Assembly (NCBI GenBank): GCA_028689655.1
Contig: JAQVCT010000025.1
Span: forward strand, 1-38,673
Direction: 5' to 3'
DNA length: 38,673 bases
Origin: Lachnospiraceae bacterium
GTDB taxonomy: Bacteria > Bacillota > Clostridia > Lachnospirales > Lachnospiraceae
In this document: positions 17,801 to 25,020 of the stretch, one piece after another
Position numbering within the stretch: position 1 is the first letter of the stretch
How the letters are laid out: each line of letters starts with the position of its first letter
Notes under the pieces: model-generated
What the model saw: only the letters and a program-made list of their open reading frames with translations
Told to the model about the DNA's origin: nothing
Database searches by the model: none
Translations under genes and position numbers: made by a program

Positions 17801-20800
17801 CACTTATCCAATTGTCCTCTGCTGCGAATATACTGCATATACTGATTTGCTTCCTGCACAAACTCATGCTTTTCCATAACATACATGTCATAGGAAAGTG
17901 TACGTGCCAGTTCCTGATATTCCAGCTGGAGATGTTCCTGACCTTTGACTTCTTTTTCCAGTGCCTTATAGTCCGTAAGCAGCTTTCTCTTAGACTGATA
18001 GTCCTGGAGTGTGTTCAGTAACATTCCTTCATGAATCTGATTACCCCTGGTGATATCCCTGAGTTCTCTTTCCTGTGTAAAGATATTCAGATAATGCATA
18101 AATGCCACATAATCCTCATCATTTAACAGCTTCGTCTGTTCGGAACTCCGCAGATACTGATCTACATCCAGCAGGTAGCGAAGCTGCTGTCTCTGCTCTT
18201 TCTCATCCTTATGAACCATTGCATATTCACACATTCCATCCAGTATAGGAGGGGTAAGTACTTCATCGGGTTTCAGCCACTTGGACATCTTCTCACCCAG
18301 CGTGGTCCTTAGCTTCTGCTGGTCTTTCTCTGATATGACATCTTCGCCCTTTACACCTGACCTTTTCAGATAGGGAGAGACTCGGTCTCTTCTGGCGATA
18401 CCCACCTCCAGACTGTGCTCCCTTCTCTTTTCATATAATTCATAGCCTTTTTGTTTTTCCTGTTGTATTTTTTCTTTCTGTTCACGCAGTGGTCGAAGCC
18501 TCTCCTGTGCAGCAGCTACTTCCCCTTCCGCTGATACTCTGTTTGCCATACAGAGAAGCCACTTTTCTTCCAATAGATTCTGATAATCAGCCGCCGTCAG
18601 ATTACTTATGGCAGCCTCTTCTGTATACCAGAACAATTCTTTCTCCATGGCCGCCACCTGACTTGCTGCCTTTTGGTCCTTTGCAATAGCACCTAATTTG
18701 TCTGCCACAAATCGATTCCGTAATTCTGTATTCACTTTTATATTTTTACGGCATCTATTGACCACCTCTTCCAGTTTATCATCCGTCAAAATAAATCCCA
18801 GTGAATTTCCCTCCGCCTTATAGATTGCCCCGAAATACTTTGCGACATCCCCGTAGGAGCTGTCATTTAAGAATTTTTCCAGTCTGGTCTGTATTGTTTG
18901 TTTCTGTTTCCCTGTAATACTATGGGTAAGTACCTGTTTCTCTATTTCACGAAAGCGCTTCTGCCACTCCTCCTTGAATTTTGAATCCAATGACAATGTT
19001 TCCGGCTCTACAAGAGCCGTCAAATCTTCACCACAGGTATTCACGATCTGATCATACACAATTGAGATATATCCAAATTTACGCTGGAGCATGGTCATCA
19101 ACGGGAGAAGACGCTCCTGGATTTTTGCTTTCAGATTCTCAAATTCAGTATCTTTCGGCAACGTAAATGCCACATAGATATCATCTTTTTGCAGCAATTT
19201 CGACAGCAGGGGCATCAATGCACCGTTCTCCATTCTCTCAATTTCTGCCACTCGTTTTTTCTGTATGTCTATACGATCTGACAGTCTTTCTTTTTCTTTC
19301 ACGGACATTCCCATCATGCCAGTCAGCGCGTCATTCACATCCTTTTTGAATTGCTCCCTCAGCTCCTCTGTGTTTCCCTGCTCCTTCATCATCTCATAGA
19401 ATTTATAGCGAAGATTCTGAAAACCTTTTATGATGTGCTCACAGTCAGTCCCCTCCGGAAGACCCTTCTTCTGAATGGCTTCCATGATGGTGTATTCCTG
19501 GTCTGCAGTGATGGAACTATACTCCTCCATCATTTGCTTTTGATATGTTGCACTTCTCTGATTCTCTATATTCTCAACATTTTTCCCGGATGAATTCTCC
19601 TCTGTCTTCTCCTGCATGATCATCCATCCGTAATCAATTACACTCAATTCTATAGTCATTTCATAGGAGGTATCACTTAATATTCCATGTCCCTTTCCCC
19701 GGTACAGATATTCCATTTCTTCACTGTCAGCAACGAAAGCAGTACCTGCCATATCCCTCAGATCTGCAAATGCCCTCTTAATGTTATCAACAGACTTCCC
19801 CTGATATGCCTTCATAAGTTCCATCCATGCATTTTGCATATTGCTGTCTGAATTTCCCAGAAATTTACTGCGAATCCTCTCTGCTATTTCCATTCTCTGC
19901 TGTCTGTTGGCAAGTCTTCCTTCTAATCTTCTGGCAGTATTGGCTTTCTCTCTCAAATAATCATAGCAGGGTCTCCTATAACTCAGATTCAATCCCCGTA
20001 TTTCTATTGCTGTTTTGTCTTTCAATATCTCTCTTTTTTCAACTTCCAACGGCAGGATTATATCGTATTCCTTTTGCAGTTCTTCTGTATCCACACTTCC
20101 CAGTAACAGTTTTCCAAGCCATCCCTGTACCCTGGATGTGGAAATGCGGTCTTCCTGCATGGCTCTCAGTAATAATTCTTTATTTTGTAGAACCTGCGTT
20201 AAGATATGATTCTGTAACTGTTTAAAATGATTGAATGATATCTGCTCCAGATCTCCGTAAGTCTGCCCCGGCACCAGTCCATACTCCCCCCATGCCCCCG
20301 CCTGGATCAGCGACACCATGGTATTTTCAAATACTTTCTTTTTTTCTTTCAGTATTTCCGCCATTCCCTCTATGGACGACATGGAATCCCACAGCATATT
20401 CTGCATGAGCATTCTGTTCTTTGACTGCTTTGCCACCTCATCTGCACTTTCCTGTCTGTCCTCCGTGAGACTCTCTATATCATTGCAATATTCCTGGATA
20501 CTCTCTTTTGCCATATACTGATAAAGTCGGTTTTTCATATTCTGACATTGCTTTTCCGTCAGCGTCACTGACTGCTTTTTTATGAGTTCCTGAATATAGT
20601 CCTCATTTTTATGTACATTTATACTGATCCGCTCTATTTCATTCCCCAGAGCTTCTTTGCGTTCCTCTTCCTTCTCCATTCTGTAGATATCTTTCGTCAT
20701 GATCTGTGAGTTGCGCAGTTCCTGATCCACCAATTCCCCATACCTGCCCAGCTGATATTTTCTCAGAAGTTCCTCATAATATAATGCCTGTGTGTCTCGA

Positions 20801-22605
20801 TTAGCATTATGGATACTGATGCGTCCCATAATCATGTCCGCAGCAGCAGCCATATTTCCATAAGGAACATGTGACAAGAACATATCCCCATAATTTTCTA
20901 TCATTTTATCGTATACAAAATAGACATCCACTGCCTTCCGTGCATGTTCCAGAATATATTTTTTAATAAGCCTGGTCTTGAATACCATATTTTCTCTGAA
21001 AGCGGCTGCATAGCTTTCACGATCCTCTTTTTTATCATACTTGAAATATTCTTCTGAGATGGACACATTTTTTAAAATAGTGGGATGCAGTTCCCGTAAG
21101 ATCTGAATTTCTTCCTCATTTGCCCCGATTTCCAGATCTGTATGCCATTCCTCCATTCTACTCTGCATACCGCCAATCTCGCCCTTGATCTTCTCCACCA
21201 GCTCCTGATCCGGAATAATCTCCTGGGAAAGATCCGTTCCCTCTTTCTGCTGGATCTTGTAATAGGATCTCAGTGCGGCTTCCCCGCCTAAGCCATTAAA
21301 CACGCGCTCTGCCATATCCTGCATCAAGTTGTTGTCCGAAAACTGTGACAGCTCCGTGAACTGTAATGCTCTGAGAATTGCCGTCCTATTATCGCTGCAG
21401 GTCTTATTCATTTTCTCCAATGCGCTGGCATAATCTACATTATTCAATTGATCCAGTTGTTTACCGCAGTTCTCTATAATATATGCCGGGAATCTGCCCA
21501 GATACCACTCACCCGCTCTGGTATCTGTTCTTTCCTGAAGACCGTATCCCTTTTCCAGGTAATCTTTACGCCTCTCCCTTGAAGCCTCCACTTCCTGACG
21601 TATTTTTTTCCTGTGATCTACCTCATTGTTAATGTCCTTTAATACACTCTGCAGGTCATCGCTTTGCTTCTTATAAAATTCGTTCCGCTCTTTCTGGAAT
21701 GCTTTCGATGAATTCAAGGCACTTCCCATGAGATTACTGCATCTGGTCATGGTATAGAGTTTCAAATAAACCGATTCCTGCAATGCTTCTCTTGGAAGTG
21801 CATTGAGATTCTCCTGCAATGCCGCCGTGATGGCTTCCATGAGAAAGGTTCGCCCATACTGTTCCTTCTCCACCACAAAGGAATCCTTTAATCTGATATC
21901 CGCAACTGTATTACTCACTATGTGTGCATTCCGAAATTCTTCCAGCAATTTGCCATAATCCACGTTTTTATTGTTTATTTGAAGATAAAAAGGATATATC
22001 TTCTTAATTGCATCCATGTATCCCCTGGTCTCTTCATTCTCTGATAATTCTCTCTGCTTTCCACTGGCAAAAAGCGCCGTTAAAGGAGTGACCTCATTTT
22101 CCTTTTGCAATGCTGACAAATAATCTGCAGGTTTGTCCGTCCCCAGCTTCTGCCTGGTCTTATCCACGGTGTTCAGATACTGATAGTACTCTTTCACACT
22201 GCTCTCTCTGACGGACTGAAGGTTCTCCCGGAGAGCCTGTGTCTTTTTATTTTTCCAATCTTTACGTTCTGCTTTTGAATCCCCCTCACCCCTGGACTCA
22301 GAGATCTGTCTGATTTCTTCCTCTATTTTCAATTGTTCTTCTTTACGATAACTAATCTTGGAACTGCCTTTTTTGAAAGATTCTTCCTGCTCCAGCCTGC
22401 TGGCTGTCCCACTGTCCAGACTTTTCACACGCTCTTCTTCATTTTTCAGTTCTAACTGAATACGATCCAGCATATCCTGTCGTTCCTGTATATCACGCTG
22501 TCTGCTGGTCAGTCGTAAGATATCCTCATCACTTTCCATGGATTTCTGAACAAATACATTTTCTTTCCAGGACGTTTCCTGTTCACCTTTTGATTTAAAA
22601 TCCAT
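14845..22605 (-). CDS. Giant 2586-aa helical protein at the end of the CIS operon
   Basis: I do not recognise a family. The protein is hydrophilic and overwhelmingly alpha-helical, rich in Glu, Lys, Gln and Leu, with coiled-coil-like stretches near the N terminus (SRQRDIQERQDMLDRIQLEL) and no signal peptide. The C-terminal third contains degenerate repeats. A block with LDDNEKVLLVQVLQ, DYVNQEKREEMLSQYV and DWKLLGEAISFV (from ~1877; D1915, W1987) recurs at ~2069 with LNESQKTLFIKAMA, DYVNPTERNAVLDTYV and DWKLFMRAMQMV, 191-192 residues on. A weaker copy lies before them (~1716-1810). The last ~350 residues are less charged and Gly/Ala/Val-richer, with amphipathic stretches. A perfect AAAGGAGG precedes the ATG by 7 nt, implying high translation. 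Candidate roles are tape-measure/scaffold, giant effector, or assembly-platform protein; the sequence does not decide. Confidence 0.93.
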   Translation of the reverse strand: MDFKSKGEQETSWKENVFVQKSMESDEDILRLTSRQRDIQERQDMLDRIQLELKNEEERVKSLDSGTASRLEQEESFKKGSSKISYRKEEQLKIEEEIRQISESRGEGDSKAERKDWKNKKTQALRENLQSVRESSVKEYYQYLNTVDKTRQKLGTDKPADYLSALQKENEVTPLTALFASGKQRELSENEETRGYMDAIKKIYPFYLQINNKNVDYGKLLEEFRNAHIVSNTVADIRLKDSFVVEKEQYGRTFLMEAITAALQENLNALPREALQESVYLKLYTMTRCSNLMGSALNSSKAFQKERNEFYKKQSDDLQSVLKDINNEVDHRKKIRQEVEASRERRKDYLEKGYGLQERTDTRAGEWYLGRFPAYIIENCGKQLDQLNNVDYASALEKMNKTCSDNRTAILRALQFTELSQFSDNNLMQDMAERVFNGLGGEAALRSYYKIQQKEGTDLSQEIIPDQELVEKIKGEIGGMQSRMEEWHTDLEIGANEEEIQILRELHPTILKNVSISEEYFKYDKKEDRESYAAAFRENMVFKTRLIKKYILEHARKAVDVYFVYDKMIENYGDMFLSHVPYGNMAAAADMIMGRISIHNANRDTQALYYEELLRKYQLGRYGELVDQELRNSQIMTKDIYRMEKEEERKEALGNEIERISINVHKNEDYIQELIKKQSVTLTEKQCQNMKNRLYQYMAKESIQEYCNDIESLTEDRQESADEVAKQSKNRMLMQNMLWDSMSSIEGMAEILKEKKKVFENTMVSLIQAGAWGEYGLVPGQTYGDLEQISFNHFKQLQNHILTQVLQNKELLLRAMQEDRISTSRVQGWLGKLLLGSVDTEELQKEYDIILPLEVEKREILKDKTAIEIRGLNLSYRRPCYDYLREKANTARRLEGRLANRQQRMEIAERIRSKFLGNSDSNMQNAWMELMKAYQGKSVDNIKRAFADLRDMAGTAFVADSEEMEYLYRGKGHGILSDTSYEMTIELSVIDYGWMIMQEKTEENSSGKNVENIENQRSATYQKQMMEEYSSITADQEYTIMEAIQKKGLPEGTDCEHIIKGFQNLRYKFYEMMKEQGNTEELREQFKKDVNDALTGMMGMSVKEKERLSDRIDIQKKRVAEIERMENGALMPLLSKLLQKDDIYVAFTLPKDTEFENLKAKIQERLLPLMTMLQRKFGYISIVYDQIVNTCGEDLTALVEPETLSLDSKFKEEWQKRFREIEKQVLTHSITGKQKQTIQTRLEKFLNDSSYGDVAKYFGAIYKAEGNSLGFILTDDKLEEVVNRCRKNIKVNTELRNRFVADKLGAIAKDQKAASQVAAMEKELFWYTEEAAISNLTAADYQNLLEEKWLLCMANRVSAEGEVAAAQERLRPLREQKEKIQQEKQKGYELYEKRREHSLEVGIARRDRVSPYLKRSGVKGEDVISEKDQQKLRTTLGEKMSKWLKPDEVLTPPILDGMCEYAMVHKDEKEQRQQLRYLLDVDQYLRSSEQTKLLNDEDYVAFMHYLNIFTQERELRDITRGNQIHEGMLLNTLQDYQSKRKLLTDYKALEKEVKGQEHLQLEYQELARTLSYDMYVMEKHEFVQEANQYMQYIRSRGQLDKCIDKEMAEHMQQASETWSETEQKLLKAGLTDFFLAELLDDTRELNEAGMADMLRRFFADSVMVRAMMDSENLMEGVGSDSLGASEIGAHTTMDRIQFETFFTKYASDDQCKIFNQQLDTIEKRQIFALTLALPQLLNGENATGSMRLTNDEADEEQLQVNLKRYLASYIAGEKTDTTIPYSLALEMLTQTKDQKMTIKQEYFDKAIQFVQVCERSRQEAIPADMDALNDYEKILEIQGKKPVSLAEKEKDISFETLQNELLSSVEGTENKVCELLRKLDDNEKVLLVQVLQDRTLLDYSTKVSWYDKTKGTMPDYVNQEKREEMLSQYVYQSERFYQRAMDTRMLERAFLALQSSQVRDDVDLRGVELTKSHLQTTIAKRKTPYDWKLLGEAISFVKEMELKKSQMSAVKQAYSANMITKYGNPEAKAAYREIRDQEKTFTDMKSMDQFFTEQAKRDGRDDLLAGYLTLNESQKTLFIKAMANRDLVDISKEGIMLNRFGWKDRDYVNPTERNAVLDTYVEHGSVKLLKSDYEQAIRGSLSAQLDDTYAYQEMTDSLYAKVSTEDSIFKEKRKTAVDWKLFMRAMQMVNRGENERITLLGNTEIYRSQGDLMHGDSYAQDMTLLRQNIHNAGNRITRFAGRRVGSRINEKIPGPLRKIANVVLPVSWNREISKITVFQKEEDKAGFAGKAATISEWTDTVSGVFDEEFFAKEYVDKGMKWLGASDVIRDKAGKIATGVQYVNDGIQVADAAIKKKKFKDESGKLHANHTEEEDLKVMHEAERKQDEVEKRLVAYIVGRHEKSMSLSEEQVKLVQSNELTSSIATLIGDITNDLTEVGTGNNLLGSVLKIVIEEAGHIINAVRTYYKDKEKIYRYYNVGEALGRYDEKLKAQGVDARMEEKDQSKALDFFISANGFEDMTELSTHVGMNMVESVLFAASRFNERMPYMKLVSTMVLRSLGLTDLIGNVSADASNQVFDAIMEKKYR

Positions 22606-22626
22606 TGCTCAACCTCCTTTACGAAA

Positions 22627-23514
22627 CTATCGTTCCTTTATCCAAAGTAATTGATATTGTTGATTGTCTGTACCGGTTCTGTCACCCATGAAAGCTTTTA
22701 TGATTTTTTCTGTCTTACTATTCAAAGCATCCACACATACTGTGCGCTTCCGTCTCTCTTCCTCTGTCAGCGTATTGATATAGGCACGAATCTCATAAAT
22801 CGATGTTCCCACCAACTGATAGAGTGCTTCCGGTCTGTTACATCTGCTATATAGAAAATCCAGATATAATCCCGCAGCTTTTTCATTCCGCCAAAGGATT
22901 ACTGCCTTTATAGTTTCTTCCTCCATATATGCCATACTGATGGAAAAGTCATAGTTTTCTTTTGAAATACGGTCCGCAAAATAGTTCTCATTTCCTGTCA
23001 TCCCCTGTTCAAAACTGCGAATTGCCGGTTTAGATACCCATCCCATGGGAAGTACATTTTTCCCCAGAGTCGTTTTCTGTAGTTTATGAAAAACGGGCAG
23101 TTCTATGGCTTCCTCATAGGTGATTTCATAATGCTCCTTCTGATGAAGATACAATGAAAATCCCTGGGGCAGAAGCAGATTTATCATATGATCTTTCTCC
23201 CTGCTCCCCCCTGACAGATAACAGGATGCCCCATGAACTCCCTGGTTTTCAAAAATACGCATCATGACCCTGATCAAATCTGTGGCTCCTGATCCTCCCC
23301 GATATTCCGACAGGACATAGATCCATTGGATACTTGCCATAAGGTGATAATCCTCATTTTTAAATAGATAGAATATCAAAATCCCGCAGGGAAAATCTCC
23401 ATCCCGCAGACCAAGGCATATTCTGTCCACTCCACGCTCCCTCTCCCGCTGGAATTTTGGAATCATACATTCGAATTCCTGTATATTATTTTCCCTTATA
23501 AGAATTACATCCAT
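22627..23514 (-). CDS. GNAT-type acetyltransferase-like protein, apparently two GNAT halves
   Basis: The 295-residue protein has a GNAT signature in its first half: strand ASIQWIYVLSEYRGGSGATDLI, where YRGGSGA fits the acetyl-CoA pyrophosphate loop (R/Q-x-x-G-x-G/A), followed by the helix LIRVMMRIFENQG and a GASCYLSGG strand. Residues ~190-285 look like a second degenerate GNAT half (SISMAYMEEETIKAVILW, LYLDFLY, YQLVGTSIYEI) without a clear acyl-CoA loop. The start at 23514 is preferred because AAGGGAG lies 6 nt ahead; an in-frame ATG nine codons upstream has no ribosome site. It sits 33 bp after the STAS gene and 21 bp before the giant gene. The substrate is unknown; a CIS subunit or cargo is possible by context only. 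Confidence 0.75.
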   Translation of the reverse strand: MDVILIRENNIQEFECMIPKFQRERERGVDRICLGLRDGDFPCGILIFYLFKNEDYHLMASIQWIYVLSEYRGGSGATDLIRVMMRIFENQGVHGASCYLSGGSREKDHMINLLLPQGFSLYLHQKEHYEITYEEAIELPVFHKLQKTTLGKNVLPMGWVSKPAIRSFEQGMTGNENYFADRISKENYDFSISMAYMEEETIKAVILWRNEKAAGLYLDFLYSRCNRPEALYQLVGTSIYEIRAYINTLTEEERRKRTVCVDALNSKTEKIIKAFMGDRTGTDNQQYQLLWIKER

Positions 23515-23547
23515 GGCATGCTCCCTTCTCTCCAGTCCCATATAGGC

Positions 23548-23874
23548 TTACGATTCGATAGCTTCCCCTGGATCATGAATCCGAAAGATGCTTTGAAATC
23601 CTGTGACTTTAAATACATTCATCACCTGCATATCCGTATGATAAAGTTCCATACTTCCTCCCTTTGACAGACCTGTCTTGTGTCCAATCAATAATGCCCG
23701 CAGTCCTGCACTGGATACATATGGCACTTTCTCAAGATCCAGTCTCACACATTTCTTTTTCTGAAATCCCGCCAGAATTGCTCTCTCTAATTCCGGTGCT
23801 GTATTGGTATCTACTCTTCCTGAAGCTTTGATGATAACATCCTGCTCCCTTACGATTTCTTCAATATGCAACAT
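23548..23874 (-). CDS. STAS-domain anti-sigma factor antagonist (SpoIIAA/RsbV-like)
   Basis: At 108 residues this is a single-domain STAS protein. The conserved SGRVDTNTAPELE start and LDLEKVPYVSSAGLRALLIG core identify it. S55 in YVSSAGLR aligns with the serine phosphorylated in SpoIIAA/RsbV; the usual preceding Asp is Val, a common variant. The known role is to bind an RsbW-type kinase when unphosphorylated and free its partner. It is embedded in the CIS operon, 26 bp after the tail protein gene and with GAGG 8 nt ahead of the ATG. It would therefore be made together with baseplate parts, giving either feedback on operon transcription or a link from signalling to assembly (inference). Confidence 0.95.
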   Translation of the reverse strand: MLHIEEIVREQDVIIKASGRVDTNTAPELERAILAGFQKKKCVRLDLEKVPYVSSAGLRALLIGHKTGLSKGGSMELYHTDMQVMNVFKVTGFQSIFRIHDPGEAIES

Positions 23875-23900
23875 CCTTTTTCCTCTTTTCTTTCCTCTTA

Positions 23901-25004
23901 TTATTTCAGTACCAGATAACTGCCCAGATTGCGATGGTCATCTAATAATGCCTGACCCTTCTCATATACCTTCGCATTGACATCCAGATAGCAATAGGAA
24001 TCCAATACCCCATTCTCCATCAAGTATATAATATTTAACCGGCATCTGACAGGCATGAACTGTTTTACCAGAAAAAATAGTTGGGATTTCTTTTTTTCAT
24101 CCACATATTTTTTCACCAGCATGGTGACATCATAGGGTGTATCCCCGTATAATTTACTCTCCCGCTCATCCTGTGACTGTGCCAAAGAGTCATTTACGAT
24201 ATTTTTCTCTACGATGGTGGCTTTCTCGCCCAGCACGATCTCTGTCAGCCGTTCCAGCACCTGTTTGGTTCCCTTGATCCGGTTCAGTTTATAGATCTCT
24301 TTTACAAATTCCCGCAGCTGCTGTTCCGACAGGAAATCACCGCTCACATCCACACCCAGCCAACTGGCGAACACCGGAAGTAATTCCACAGGGGTGCGGT
24401 CTATATCCAGCTTCTCCGCCACATGGTCGATCTCCATCTGAAAATCATTATAGATGGTGGAAAATATGGACAGATACCGATGAAAGAAACTTCCCTCACT
24501 GCGATACACAGACGGAAAGGTATTCATAAAATTATCCCCCGGCAAATTCACATTCATGTCACAAATACTGCCTTCTCCAATACCCAGTACTTCCCAAAAG
24601 AGCCACAGATATCTGCCTCTCAGATCATAGAGCAGAATATCATCCTGATTGGTGAATCTGCTCTCTCCACTTCCCTGGAACACTGCTTTTTTGTGCTGTA
24701 CCAACGCCTCCGGATCCAGGAGAAATTCATTCACAGATGTCTCTACCCCTCTGCGCAGGAACTCCTGATAATCCGAAGCAAATACATGCAGTATCACGAT
24801 CTGTTCCGGCTGCCTCTCCATATGAAAGTGCAGTCGTCCCCAGCGAGTCTCATCCCTTGCACTGTCGATGGAACCTAAGAACACGTATCGATCCTCTTCC
24901 TCCCTCCGAAAGGTGATGACTCCGTCTCCCTGTATTTCCATTCCAGTGATACAGGCTTTTTTTAATCGGTTGTTGCGTATGGAATAGTTTCTAAGATATA
25001 CCAT
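23901..25004 (-). CDS. CIS baseplate tail protein I-like (phage tail-like region protein)
   Basis: This is a 367-residue protein. The second half (~155-300) matches the phage tail protein I / 'phage tail-like region' family found after baseplate-J genes in CIS clusters: FPSVYRSEGSFFHRYLSIF, FQMEIDHVAEKLDIDRTPVE, LPVFASWLGVD, and LREFVKEIYKLNRIKGTKQV. The first ~150 residues are beta-rich (ITFRREEEDRYVFLGSIDSA). The start at 25004 is chosen because the upstream stop codon and AGGAAGGGG run into it; a longer reading from 25184 would overlap the upstream gene by 164 bp. The product is expected to sit in the baseplate, possibly linking wedges to receptor-binding parts. No tail fibre gene follows. 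Confidence 0.85.
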   Translation of the reverse strand: MVYLRNYSIRNNRLKKACITGMEIQGDGVITFRREEEDRYVFLGSIDSARDETRWGRLHFHMERQPEQIVILHVFASDYQEFLRRGVETSVNEFLLDPEALVQHKKAVFQGSGESRFTNQDDILLYDLRGRYLWLFWEVLGIGEGSICDMNVNLPGDNFMNTFPSVYRSEGSFFHRYLSIFSTIYNDFQMEIDHVAEKLDIDRTPVELLPVFASWLGVDVSGDFLSEQQLREFVKEIYKLNRIKGTKQVLERLTEIVLGEKATIVEKNIVNDSLAQSQDERESKLYGDTPYDVTMLVKKYVDEKKKSQLFFLVKQFMPVRCRLNIIYLMENGVLDSYCYLDVNAKVYEKGQALLDDHRNLGSYLVLK

Positions 25005-25020
25005 GATCCATTTCCCCTTC

